64,000 bases of DNA from Struthio camelus (GCF_040807025.1 NC_090981.1:41333817-41397816), one strand, 5' to 3'. Positions 36,376 to 47,639 are shown, counted from the first letter of the stretch. Numbers and translations are program-made. The notes: a model not told the origin generated them from the letters alone.

Positions 36376-37430
36376 GGAGACCTATAGGAATAAATACTCT
36401 TCTGCAAACAGCTTGGGTATGTGTAGACTACAAACTAGCTGTTGCCAGGATACTGTATTAATCCTGCCATTATTGCAGTGCAGGTTTCAAACATGAAGTC
36501 CCGGGAATTAAGGGAATATGGGGAATCTATTAGCCATACATTTTTGTCAGAAGGAAATTTCAACAGAACAATTCATTGTGATAAAAAAGAAATATTCTGG
36601 GTACTTATGAACACAGAACTTACCTTATAGGATGAGACCCCTTACTTACCAGGTTTAACACTGCAGGATACACTTGCTCATTCCTGCAACTGTACACCAT
36701 TCAGGGAATGCAGCCATTGTTTAGTCTAAACTCTAAGGAAAGGGTGGAGATCCCACAGCAAAAAATGTCCACAGTTACGGGGAAATTGCAGAGTAATTAT
36801 GCTACCTTCATACAGCTGAAAAGCTTTGGCTTGCCTGAAATAACTTTTCTCCTGTAACCTGTCAGGCTGTTCAGCACTCACCACCTTGTTTCTGCTTACT
36901 CTCCCATTCACCCACTAACCCTTACTGGCAAAATATCAGAAAGCTTACTCTGATATTTTTCAACCGCAGAAGTTCTGGACTGCAGAAAGAGCTGCAATAC
37001 AGGGCCAGACGTGGCTATAAATGTCACACTTCAGAACACCAAAGCGCTCACCACGATGGTCATGTATTTTCCTGCAGATCTGGGCGGTCAGAGTGGTTGC
37101 CCAAGGAAAGTGAGTGACTGAGTCATCGCAGTGCTATTGACTAAATGTATGCTGTCCATATGTTGGATGCGTCAGCTGGCAGAGGGCCCAGGAAAAGCTG
37201 TGGTGTCTGCAGCTTCCTTTCTTTCCCATCTGGCATGGGCACAGTGAGGAAGTATCAGCGGGTGCCAAATTAAAGAAGAGGATAAACAAAGGGACAAGTA
37301 ACCATGAAAGGGTGAAGCCATTTCGGAAGCATTGGTGGTAATTCAAGAAGTCTTAAGTGATCACTTCAAGCCTCACTTCCCAGACCTTTATTCCTCTAAG
37401 CAAAGTTTATTCTTTCACATGATGGACTCT

Positions 37431-37548
37431 GTTAACCACACTGCACAAAGTTCTTGTATAATTAACCTGAACCTTCGACTTTATATGCTCAGCAGAGTGC
37501 CTTACAAACACTCTTTCTGTTGAGGCAGAAGAGACGCTACATTCAGTA
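37431..37548 (+). promoter_or_regulatory. TMEM174: Candidate TMEM174 promoter
   Basis: CpG-poor sequence just upstream of the ATG with GTTAAC (37431-37436) and ATTAAC (37461-37466), each resembling an HNF1 half-site, and a TATA-like TTTATAT at 37480-37486 that would place the start near 37510 and give a 5' UTR of about 40 nt. TMEM174 is known mainly from kidney proximal tubule, where HNF1 factors are active, which fits. An upstream non-coding exon cannot be excluded. Confidence 0.4.
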
Positions 37549-38177
37549 ATGGAGCAGAACAACAGTGTAGAAGATTTCTCCCTGAATGTATTTTCTGTCG
37601 CTCCTTATCAGCCTAACAGATCTGATGTCCTGGTGTCAGATGGTGATAAAGCTGGTGCCACTTTGCTCTTTTCAGGTGTGTTTTTGGGGCTGGTAGGGAT
37701 CACATTCACCGTAATGGGATGGATAAAGTACGACGGCATTACTCACCTGGAATGGACTCAGTTACTAGGGCCTATTCTGCTTTCTGTTGGGGTGACTTTT
37801 ATTCTGATTGCTGTTTGTAAATTCCACATGCTTACATGCAAATCCTGTAAAGAAAGAGACGAAAATGCATCAGACATCGACCAGATGGCAAGTGGACAGT
37901 CCTTTGTTTTCACCGGAATTAACCAGCCTATAACTTTCCATGGTGCTACAGTGGTACAGTATATTCCTCCACCATACCCAGCTCAGGAAGGCATTGCTGT
38001 GAACCCAGCCTACTTTCACCCTGTGCTCAGCTGCTGTGGTGCTGGTTCCTCTGGTGCCACACCAATTCCTACCCCAGACTCTCCTCAGTTCTGCCCTGCT
38101 TACTCTCTCGATAACCCAGCTTTTACTGAGGACGAGGACTATGCTACTTACCCCCCAGAGGACACAAGGACTCAGAG
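37549..38177 (+). other. TMEM174: TMEM174 first coding exon
   Basis: Encodes residues 1-209 and two bases of R210. The donor is CAGAG|GTAAGT at 38177/38178, phase 2. Contains both helices and the first PPxY. The 5' edge of the exon lies upstream of the ATG and is not fixed. Confidence 0.92.
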
Positions 38178-39228
38178 GTAAGTCTTCTGCAATGCCTTAG
38201 TATACTTGGACACAAAATTCTGAATATTTTTAAGTGCCAAGTATGATTTCAAAGGAAACATGCTACTGCAGGGTGTTATCCTTCTTTGTTATCCTTCTTC
38301 AGACTTTTTTTTTTGCTTTGTTAGTAGTATTTCTAGAGTAAAAACTATGGAGGCACACTTTTCCTGGCAAGCATTTTCATCCAGATTAAATTCACTTATA
38401 AATCCCACTCAATTTTCAATGTACTAAATCTCTTGTTATTTTCAAAGATATTACTACATAAGCTCCTCTCTGTGGATTTTTTTTATGCTTATCTTATCTT
38501 ACTACCTTTTGATGACTGTTGACCAGAAGGTTATATGTATGGATAGAAGATTCCACCCAAACAGAATCACAGTACAAGAGCCGGTGTACAAACAGTGTTT
38601 TTGTGACAACAACAGATCAGTTCAGTACCAGATGTTCTCCCTGCTAATTATGCACTCTCCTCTGCCACTGCAGCAACCTTCCAGCCTTTATTTTGTTCTT
38701 ACTTTTGAAGTATATACAGATCACTGATATTACAGAGCAGTGTGAAACTACTTTATTCAGATATAAAATAATTTTATATAGTTATTTTTATTTACATCCT
38801 TCCTAGAATATAATTCATTTAGTTCCTGTATCAAAGTGTATTTGAAAAATTGCTGGCTAACTCACTGTCCTCAGCACCATGGGTGACACACAGGCAGTAT
38901 GCAAATGCAGGTCACATCTTGACATGATTATACTTTATACAAAGAATAATACAGCAAATGGTTGGATTGCAGTAAAACTTCATCTTGTAACATTTTCTCA
39001 AGCAAAACTCTCACTGAAGTCAAGAAGTGCTTTGGCTGGACAAGGGTGACAGGACACAGCAGTGAGGTTACTGGTATGCTTTGTGTTTGTTCTCTTTTTG
39101 CTCCAGCTCCTCTTTCTATTTGCAGGTCAGACGACAGTTCTGATGAGCCAGAAGAATTGCTAGAAGACTATGCCTGCCATGACCTATCACCTCCCCGTTA
39201 TGAGGAAATATACCCACTGTCTTCATGA
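37549..39228 (+). CDS. TMEM174: TMEM174, two-helix transmembrane protein
   Basis: Coding parts 37549-38177 and 39126-39228 join to 732 nt, 243 aa, the same length as I recall for human TMEM174. Two helices near residues 35-58 and 71-92 form a hairpin with a short, cysteine-free outer loop; both ends are predicted cytosolic. The tail has PPPY at 140-143 and PPRY at 232-235, candidate WW-domain ligands, the latter in an acidic context (DDSSDEPEELLEDY). Long stretches match human, such as DDKAGATLLFSG/GDKAGATLLFSG and the block around SFVFTGINQPITFHGATVVQ. In mammals TMEM174 is mostly renal and affects phosphate handling through the sodium-phosphate cotransporter NPT2A (recalled knowledge). The start context is good (G at -3, G at +4). 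Confidence 0.96.
38178..39125 (+). other. TMEM174: TMEM174 intron
   Basis: GTAAGT donor and CTATTTGCAG acceptor, phase 2, 948 bp. AT-rich; nothing else recognised. Confidence 0.9.
39126..39228 (+). other. TMEM174: TMEM174 last coding exon
   Basis: Completes R210 and encodes residues 211-243: an acidic stretch, then LSPPRYEEIYPL, very close to the human FSPPPYEEIYSL end. The stop is TGA at 39226-39228. Confidence 0.93.
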
Positions 39229-40205
39229 AAAGTATAAAATAAGCATGGACAATGGACTGCACTTCTAAGAGATGCCAGCTTTTCAATTCCCAAGTATCTT
39301 TCTTCTAAATACTTGCATGCTAAGCAAGTGTGAACAAGAGCTTCATCCTGATACGGAGTTCAGTATCACTGAAGAAATTTAACCAACTCCTTCTTGCATT
39401 TAACCAATCACTTCTTTTTCTCCCTCAGAATTCACTAGCCCTTTGCTATGCAGCAAAGCTATTATACTCAGGGACCAAAATCCATATTAGGGTTCCTAAG
39501 CAAGGAGCCTGAATATCAGACCTATTGAAATCAGTGTGAGCTGTGAATGTACAAGGGCTTTGCAGAAGGTCATGACTGCTTCTGCAGTTTCCGCATCATT
39601 AGAAACCACTTGATTTATTCCTGAGCTATTTTGCCTCTTAATTGCGTGGGAAACTTCAGAAATGCCCAAAGGTTTGATATACCAAAGTGCCTATAATATC
39701 TTAATCCTGTCTAATTCCTTAGCCTACTCGCTCGCGAGTAAACCCAGTCCATAGATTAGACTTCCTCTGCTTGGTTTACCTGCAGGACCCAGTCAGCAGG
39801 CATCCTCATCCCCCTGTTTCCCATCAAGATTCCTTATAATTAATAGCCCCAAGTGAAAATGGCACCTTCCTGAAGCCTTGACAGAGGACTGTGGTCCTAC
39901 CAGTCTTGAGGGCTTTAACAGTCGCAGCTCCTGTCTGCTGCAGCCTCACTGCAGAGGGAGAGCTGTGGTGCAAGCCCTCCTGAGGTCCCTTCTTTTCTGC
40001 ACGTGGGGCCTAGGCACACAACTCAGGGCTGTAGGTCCTCCTAGAGCATCCAGGTAACTGCATCCTTCAGTGAACTTCTATGCTCAAGTTCTGCTTTCAA
40101 GATCAGTATGATCAGCTCTAAAACCTTGCAATCCAGAGCAGTGGTCCTGAAAAGCCTGGCTCAAGGGGTTCTAAACCCCAAGACAATAAATATACCATGA
40201 GTCTT
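39229..40205 (+). other. TMEM174: Probable TMEM174 3' UTR
   Basis: No AATAAA is seen before the one at 40185-40190, suggesting a 3' UTR of about 0.97 kb. A weaker AATAAG at 39238 could serve as an earlier site. Confidence 0.5.
40185..40190 (+). terminator. TMEM174: Probable TMEM174 poly(A) signal
   Basis: AATAAA followed by a U-rich tract (TTTTCATTTTTATTTTTTAC at 40204-40223). Confidence 0.5.
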
Positions 40206-40223
40206 TTCATTTTTATTTTTTAC

Positions 40224-42844
40224 TTCCACGCATGCCTAAAGTTCAGCTTCTGAGTATGCTTAGAAGTGCCCTGACACAGCTGCACAAGTCAGTACTTACT
40301 CTGTGCAGGAGCCCCACAGGTATTTCCCGCCAATCTCCCTTGAAGGGCTCAAGCCCAGAGCCACTCTCAGCCCATGCCTGGTTGGGCAGGCAACGCACCA
40401 AATGCTGCTAGAGGGCAATGGTCACAGTCCAAGCAAGAGAGCTGTGCTGCTGGTGTGCACTCAGGCCAGTCTCCTGGCTTTGAATAGCACAGTCGAAGGC
40501 AGCAATCAATTTCTGAATGTGTGAACTGTCAATTTGCCAACACAACTGTTTCAGTTCCAGCCAGTTGTCATTAGTCTGTGAGGACTTCCTGCACTCAGAA
40601 ACAAACCGCATCCAGAGAGGCCCCCAGGAGCTAACATGCCACAGAGCCCAGTGCACCCAGATGCAGCCTGTGAATGCTCAGGTGCTTTGGGCTGGAGGAG
40701 CCAGGTGCTGAGCAGGCAGATGAATACAGGATGCACCTGGCTGCACAGCTGGAACGCACTAAGTGCCCACGCAGCCTCACTAGCGATCAGGATACATAGC
40801 TCTGGAGGGAGAGATGCATTCAGGCTGTGCACCAGTTGCGTGAAGCTCCAGATGCACACTGACCTCCCTGTCCTGCTTATTTAGAAGACGCCAAGAAATT
40901 AAGCTTTTTTGGAGGGGCACAAGAGACAGCAAGCTGCTAGAGTAAGTGCTGCGCTCTCCAGTGCTAGAAATGACACCAATAGAGGTCATATTTGGGACAG
41001 AGCATTTAAGCTGACTCAAAGCGGGACTAGCAACTGTAGCAGCATCTACCAGACAGTGACTATTAACCAAGTGCAAGGTTTTCTCACTAGAGAAATATAG
41101 GGCATGAAGAATTCAGCATCAATAGGCCTGCTGTTAGTGGGAAGCATGTGTAGCTTGGAAAAGGCAGGTACTCTTGTGTTCAGCCTAATTTCCACAGGAT
41201 TAAGTAAGAGAACAGCAGGTCTAAAAAGAAATGCAAGGTGCTCTTATCGAATCACTTGCTCCTCTTCCAGACTTTACACAGAGGTGAACTCATCCTCTGC
41301 AGCAGGAAACTGGAAGGTCCCAAATCCTCAGTTAGCTCCACGTGGACAGATCCCTGCACTTAGTACACAGCTTGCTGACGAGTGCTGCAGGAAGAGAGGT
41401 TAGGCTTGATGAAGCCAAATGTGGGATCAAAATTTTTATCCAACCTCCCTCCCCTGCAACAAGAAAATGCCTTCAGTCACAAACCAGAGACTTTTTTTGC
41501 TGCTTTTTTTGCAAATACATGGAAAGGTATGTTTCATGGAGTAATCATGGCTTTATTTTTATGATGTCAAGTCATGTTGTCAGGGTAAATGTGAGAAATC
41601 CAGAAAGTTGCACTTGAGATTGTATATGGGTTTTCAAGTTTACTTTTGTAGATATTAAGTTCATTGAAAGAGCCTTGAGTTTCTTTTTAGAGAGAAAGTT
41701 GAATAAATAAATTTAAATAATTACATATTAAAATAGTCTTGACCCATCAGATGAAATCTGTCCCCATTCTATAGGAGTGCTTTAGTGCTGTATTTGAATT
41801 ATTTGAAAAGTTCCAGTCTGATGACATTTCTTTGCCATTCTGATTGCTGTTTTTTAAGAATATGGCAATAGTCTATGAAAGCTTTTCTTTCTCCTCTTCC
41901 TTCCTCCTTTCACTTTCATCTTTTTTCCATTTTAACACATTTCTTCCATTAGCTTTTTTTTTTTTTGCTTTTATTACCGTATTCTCAGTGATGTAACTGT
42001 CACATTAATTCAACTCTGAGCGCTCTGACCGCTTATTTGTCCTACGATGTATGAAAGAATAAACATATTTAGGCAGCTCTTCAACCCAGGTAAACTGGCA
42101 CAGCTCCATTGATTATACTGATTTAAATCCTCAGAGCATCTGGAAAATTATCTTTCAGATTTTGCTCAACTTTACTTGCCATTTAAACTACAGCTTTTAT
42201 AAACTATTTAAACAAATTTTCCTTCTCCTGGACTGCCGGTGCTATTGCTAACCTGCAAAACTATGCTTTATTTCATTGAAATGCCCCTTACACTTCAGCC
42301 GTAGTGTGATTCCAGCCATTTTATGTGATTCTTCAACCACGTATCTTTGCATGGGCTGTTGGGATGATGCCTTAAGTGACCCCATTTATAAGATTTTGAC
42401 CATCAGCTGGTTAACCTGTGAGGTTTGGTGGGGACGTGCCTATCGATTCAAAGCTGAGCAGTGGCTGTTTATTACGGCAAAAATTCTGCGCTCTGGGAGC
42501 TGTTTCAAACCGCGAAATGCCGTGTGCCGAACGCAGCTGCAGGGTGCTCATTTCTTAACAGGCAAAACCGGTGGTTACTGCCCGCAGCAGTGCTGCTGCG
42601 GCTGCGAGGAGCCGCGGGAACAACCGGGGCAAGGTTTCCTTCGGACTTCCTCGCCAAGCCCCCGCTTCGCCGGCTACCCGCCTTTCTTCCAGCGAGGCCC
42701 CCGTGCATGTGCACGCACGCAAAGGCGGAAAGCCTCTACAAACAGGTGCCCAAAAGGAGGTGAAACAGCCTGGCGCCTTGCTGCATTCCTAAAAGCGTTA
42801 TTTTTAAACTGAATCAGGAGTTAGAAAATTGAGGTCTGAGAAAA
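40224..42844. other. Intergenic, no gene seen
   Basis: Mixed-composition DNA without a recognised gene. The 178-codon plus frame at 42276-42812 runs into the neighbouring CpG island; its Cys/Pro/Arg-rich second half looks GC-driven and I see no domain. An old repeat remnant lies at 42085-42160. Confidence 0.55.
42085..42160. repeat. Possible ancient palindromic repeat remnant
   Basis: GGTAAACTGGCACAGCTCC, ATTGATTATACTGATTTAAA and CTCAGAGCATCTGG in order resemble a degenerate sauropsid palindromic repeat (its usual core being a short GGCATAGCTCCATTGA-type arm and its complement). No family name assigned. Confidence 0.4.
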
Positions 42845-43335
42845 ATAACCAACCAGTGAGTAGGGCCGGTTCCGCTCCCGGGGCGGCGGCGGGGGGCGGG
42901 GGGTGCTCCAGGCACACGGCGCGCAGCGCTGTAACGGCTCGGCAGGTCCCTGCGGGGCGCGGCAGCCGCGCGGCGGCCTCAGCCACACGCTGACGAGCCG
43001 TTTCCCCGGCCGCCCCGCCGCTGGGCCGCCACTTCGCGCGGCGCCACGCTGAGGCGGAGCGGGGCCCGACCCGCCGCCGCCTCGCCCCGCTGCCTCCGCC
43101 GCCGCCCCAGCCCCGGCCCTGCCGCGGTACCTCCGCGCCGGGCTGCCGAGCGGCCCCGCCGCCTCAGCCGGGCGCCGCCAGCAGAGGGCGCCGCTGCGGC
43201 GGGAAGCGCCCCCGCCCCGCGGTGGGGGAGGGGCGGCGGCGGCCGCCGCGCCGTAACGGCCGCGCTGGCGGGGCGGGGCGCGCAGGGCTAACGACCGGTT
43301 TGGGGGGGGCGGGGGGGGGCTGCTGTTTGTATACA
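42845..43335. promoter_or_regulatory. CpG island without an obvious protein gene
   Basis: Very GC-rich, CpG-dense block with sharp edges, ending in a G8-C-G9 tract (43302-43319). A reverse CCAAT box (ATTGG at 43367-43371) lies just outside. All frames inside are low-complexity Pro/Ala/Arg and occur on both strands. On the plus strand a near-perfect splice donor (ACAGG|GTAAGTAG) follows at 43749/43750, so a plus-strand non-coding transcript starting here is plausible. A CpG-island enhancer is the alternative. Confidence 0.65.
43302..43319 (+). repeat. G8-C-G9 quadruplex-prone tract
   Basis: Two long G runs separated by one C at the right edge of the CpG island; strong G-quadruplex potential on the plus strand. 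Confidence 0.7.
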
Positions 43336-44321
43336 AGAATAATCCGCGTAAAACGCAAGTATCGTTATTGGCTGCACTGCAGCTGTCAGAGCGAATAGGC
43401 GGCAGCAGGATGTGCTGCGGGTCACTGCTGCCGCTCTGTGCGCACCGGCGCTCCCAGGAGGAGCGTACAGCAAAGCCCGGGGGCCCACGCTGGCTGTGTC
43501 CGCCTTAGCCCAGTAGTGCTCTTCAGTGCGAGGGGACCTGCAACGCGAGATAACAGTTGGAGGGAGGGGGGGCCAGTGTCCACGTTCCCAGTGCGTTGAA
43601 CAGGTCTATGTCAGACTTAGCCCTGTGGACTGAATGCCTAGTACCAACTGCAGTGCCCTGTTGTGCTCCTGGAGTGTATCTTCTGGTTTAGTTTCATCCA
43701 GTCAAAATTATTCAGCTCACGTGCTTCAAAACCACCTGTGCAATACAGGGTAAGTAGGGACTGTAGGGTGGTTATCTTCAACAGTGCCGGATCCACGCTA
43801 AAACGCTGATTTAGAAACATCCATTGCCCTGCTGGCATGAGGTGACTTGCAGCAGCTGCGGGGGTCCCGTACGGTGAGGCAGACCCACGGGCACCGGCGG
43901 AAGAGGACTGCCTCAGCTGCTCAGCGCCAGCTCCTGAGAGAGCCTCTCCCAGGACGGACGGGCATTGCCGTTACTCTCAAGAAACTGATGCCTTTGAAAG
44001 GTCTCAGGACGGGGCATCACCACCTCGCAAACTACTTGAAATCTAACTTTGAGATGCAGCAGAGCTGTGGCTTCCTGAACAACATCTGCAAATTGATGAG
44101 CAAGTATTTCCACAGGGAGCAGACAAAAATGGCTCTTTAGTTCATGTGAACAGTCAGCAAATGCCCTCCTATACTAGCGTTGCCCAGGGTCAAGGGCAAT
44201 CAGTAATGCCATGTTTGCTTGCATCTGTGCAGTGCGTGGCAAGTGTAATGAGCAATTGATTGCAACTGCACATGCCATTTAGCAAATACCATGGGACATG
44301 CTGTAGCAGAGTAGCTGCTGC

Positions 44322-44399
44322 CTATCTTTTAAAAATCCTAGGATGAAATTATTGCGCTTCTGTTTCGTTTATATTGTATCAGACTCATTTAAAAGATAG
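44322..44399. repeat. Inverted repeat, 12-bp arms, 54-bp loop
   Basis: CTATCTTTTAAA (44322-44333) and its exact reverse complement (44388-44399). The loop includes the perfect palindrome ATCCTAGGAT (44336-44345). The 78-nt span is in the size range of a small hairpin RNA, but pairing inside the loop is poor. Confidence 0.75.
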
Positions 44400-44645
44400 T
44401 GGATTTTTTTGTTTGTTTTTGCAAGTGAATCATCAATCTATATGTAAAAATCTGTGCATGCTACTTAGGGAACATGGCACGCTAATGTAATAGCCTTGGC
44501 TGGATTGCCCGGTATTTTCATATTTTGCTTAGCTGCAGCTTTGTGTATTCTTACAATTTAGTGGATAGTAAGTATCAAGAGCTTTAAGGTAAACACAGGG
44601 CTTTGTCAGCCTCAAAACATAGCTAATATTTTAGATATTAAAGTT

Positions 44646-44668
44646 CTTTAATATTTTAAATATTAAAG
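44646..44668. repeat. Perfect 10-bp inverted repeat, 3-bp loop
   Basis: CTTTAATATT, TTA, then AATATTAAAG. AT-only stems of this kind often arise by chance in AT-rich DNA. Confidence 0.75.
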
Positions 44669-44739
44669 AAAAACGCAGTCAGAGCAGGTGACTGCCAAAA
44701 AAGAAATAGCTGTGCATTTTAAACTCAACCGTAAAACTC

Positions 44740-45560
44740 AAATGAAATTAAAAACTGACAGTAACTTCAATGCTAATGGTATCTGCTGCGCAGAGTGTCT
44801 TTCTTGTTTTTCCCTTTCCTCTGCCCCCTCTCCCTCACTTTGGTGTGGGGCTATGCAGCCCAGCTGAGGGGCTGGGGGTGGCCTGGCTTGTGCGGGCTCT
44901 CCATCTCCCAGGGAAGCCCAGCGCGGGGGGCCTTGGGCAGCCCGTGCCCCAGGAGGTGGCGCAGGACCCCCCCACACATGAGACACCCCAGGCAGGAGCT
45001 CCCCCGGTCACAAACACATACCCCGCAGGGGTATACAGCTCAGGTGTGTACCTTGTCCCACACTGCATGCCGGGGGGGAGCGAGGGCAGCCCTGGGCATC
45101 GGGCACCGCCGGGCGGTGAGGGCTGGCACTCCCCCACGCAGAGAGCCACCAGGCAATGCATCACACCAGAAGGTCCCTCACCCTTCCCTTTCCTGCCTGC
45201 TAACTGCCAGGGACAGCGAGGACACATGATGCCCATCCTGATGAGCTGGATGAGCATTGCTGTGCGATCCAAGCCCAGCCAGCAACCAGCCACACCAGCT
45301 TTCAGGGCAACATTGACCAGGCTGAGTGCACTTTGTCCTCCCACATCAAATATGTATGTACTCCTGCAGCCTGTGTCCCTGGACACCTACCCAGGCTCGC
45401 TGTGGCCAAGCCTTTTCGGGCAGTCTCTCCCTTCCCTTTGGCCAGCTGCACGGTTTTGGACCAGAAAACAGGCAGGATGCTGGGACTTAGAAGTGCACAT
45501 AGAGAAAACCATTACAGGATGGGGTCTTCATTCCCACAGACATACCTAATGACACATAGA
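44740..45560. other. Moderately GC-rich block with long overlapping frames
   Basis: GC-rich but with fewer CpG than the islands. It gives overlapping open frames on both strands (259 codons at 44770-45549 +, 183 codons at 44835-45386 -). Composition is Pro/Gly/Ala/Ser-rich with no domain, and neither frame has a convincing promoter or splice context. I read it as non-coding. Confidence 0.5.
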
Positions 45561-47274
45561 TCCCCCTGCTCCCTGTTTTTCTGGCTTTCCCTTCTTTCTT
45601 CCCCTCTGCCCCAGCCTTGAGTTGCAGCACTAGGCCAGTGCAGGCGGGCAAATGGATGCCCAGGGCTATTCAGTTCACACTGCACTGCACCACTCTGAGA
45701 CCTGGCAATGGCTATCTGCTGGAGAAGGCTACTGTTTGCACCTCTTCCTCATTTTGATTTATCAGCATTTATTTTTCGTCATTGAACATGTTAACACTTC
45801 ATATTTATGTAGATAGTAAGCAAAATATTAGCAAAACAGCAGGTGCCACAACACAAGCATCATGGTAACTGCCTTGTTATCTTCTTCAGAACATATTATT
45901 TAAATAATCAGTTGTCCTCTCTTTGCTTATGCCATCCTAAGGGTGAGGAGATATAACCCAAGCCATTAAGACTTTGGCAGAAATTTATCTCTGCAGAATG
46001 GTAAAGGTGTAATAGGATTTTTGCCGCAAAACAGCAGTTCCCTGCAACATCTTCCATGGAAAGGGACTGACAAGGACAAACACATTATTATAAATAGAGA
46101 AGTCATATAGCTAGTAAAGTCACAGCTCCAAATTTGTACATGTGTAATCTATGAACAGTGTGGTTTTACTAATCCTGACAAAGCATTAGGGGAAAAAGAA
46201 GATTATTTTTACCATATTTGCTCAAATAAGGCTTACATATTCCCCTTCCCCAGATTTTGCTGTGCAAATCAGAGGCTCAGACGTTTCTTGAGCCTTTTGT
46301 GAAGTACCAGCACTCTGCTCTATTATAGAGACTTGTATGCCTTTGTGCTCTGTTGCAGACACATGGGTCCTTGCTCCTCCTGCCCTCCAAGCTGGCTGCA
46401 TGTGGACCGCTCTCCTCAGGAAGACAGTAGACTCGGGGTAGGCCACAGGGGGCACAGAGCACCTTTGCATGGGGCTTGTTCTTGACCAGATGGCTTTTTT
46501 CACGGACAGAATGAGTACAGTTTTATCTGTAAAAGCTGTGCAAACATGCACATAGTCTATCATTACAGCCCAGTCACACCAAGTATGGACTTTACTCTGG
46601 TATTTTAAAATCCTTGAATGTGGTCTCTATTTGTGCAAACACAGTATATAGCAAATCTGTAAAGGCTCGTGACCGGAGTGCTCGCTAGAATGAATAAAGG
46701 CAGTGCTATGAAATGTCTAAAGCTTCCTGTGTAATTTTATTTTTTCAGCCTTTAAACCCTATCCATTTTAGGATGTGCTTGGTGCTAGAAAAGAACCAAA
46801 GGAGGAAGCTGCAGTGTAAATCCCGTTTGCAAATCCTTCCCTTAGCTGCAGCAACATCAAATTCCACCCAGCTTCAAGAAAGCCACAGGGCAAAGGCATA
46901 AGTGTGCAGAAAAATTAGTAAATGGAGAAACAGGGCATAAAGGGAATGCCAGTGGACGATGGCTTGTATTCTTACGATCTTGAAATGAGGAAGAACGGTG
47001 GGAAAAAATGAACAAGCATAATAAATCAGTGATAGGAAGGGAAAAAAATGTGCAGATCTCTCCATCGCCCATGAAATGATGTAAGTGACCGTTTTTCTAA
47101 ACAAAATTTTGATTAAAAATGATTTCTTTAACTCTTCCAAATAAACACATCTGAGATTTCCCCCGAGAACTCCATTTCTGAATCAGTTCTATTATACTAA
47201 GAGAAAAACAGCAGACAGATGTGCAGAGCACGAGAACACACAAGCATACATACAAACAAACTCCAATACACATA
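45561..47274. other. Intergenic, no gene seen
   Basis: AT-rich to mixed sequence without recognisable genes or clear repeats. Confidence 0.5.
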
Positions 47275-47345
47275 CGGAGTAAAGTGACTTGCTTAAAGTC
47301 ACCTACCATAAGTCTGTGTCAGTGGGAACCAAACCAAATGCAGCA
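47275..47345 (+). repeat. MIR/CORE-SINE-like remnant
   Basis: AAGTGACTTGCTTAAAGTCAC followed by AAGTCTGTGTCAGTGGGAACC and AAACC resembles the conserved part of MIR/CORE-SINE elements (the block reading roughly TGACTTGCCCAAGGTCAC then GGCAGAGCTGGGA). Highly diverged; recognised by pattern only. Confidence 0.45.
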
Positions 47346-47639
47346 ACTGATGAGAGAGCGCAGCACTGAGACCATCTAAGTAGAGAAGATTTGCAGGGCT
47401 CCTGCTGTGGTAGGCAAATGCACAATCCCTTTCGTAGACTGTTCAAGCTCCACATTAAAATTAGTGAGGGTATGTCCCTACTTCGACTGGAAGATAAGAG
47501 AAAGCCAAGAAGAGAAAATAAGACCCAACGTGGGAAAAAAGAGAGAAGCAGGTAAAAACTTGGGAAAGAAAAGAAATCCTTTTTCTCATTGTGCTACCTG
47601 TTAACCTGTTATAAATGCCTCCACTTTCTTAGGCCGTGC

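Larger units (their letters stand above)
30237..37430. other. Intergenic between TMEM171 and TMEM174
   Basis: About 7.2 kb of AT-rich, low-CpG DNA with no gene recognised. Contains a long imperfect palindrome (30685-30804), a perfect 12-bp hairpin (32771-32798) and a possible ancient repeat remnant near 36320-36375. The 136-codon minus frame at 32615-33025 spans the hairpin, has no domain and is not called. Confidence 0.6.
43336..44739. other. Intergenic, with candidate exon end and hairpins
   Basis: The first 400 bp keep some CpG and end in the strong plus-strand donor at 43749/43750. Downstream sequence is AT-rich, with two perfect inverted repeats (44322-44399 and 44646-44668). No coding gene recognised. 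Confidence 0.5.

Noticed and set aside
42276-42812. 178-codon plus frame next to the second CpG island
   Set aside because: Second half is compositional; no recognisable family, and about one such frame is expected by chance.
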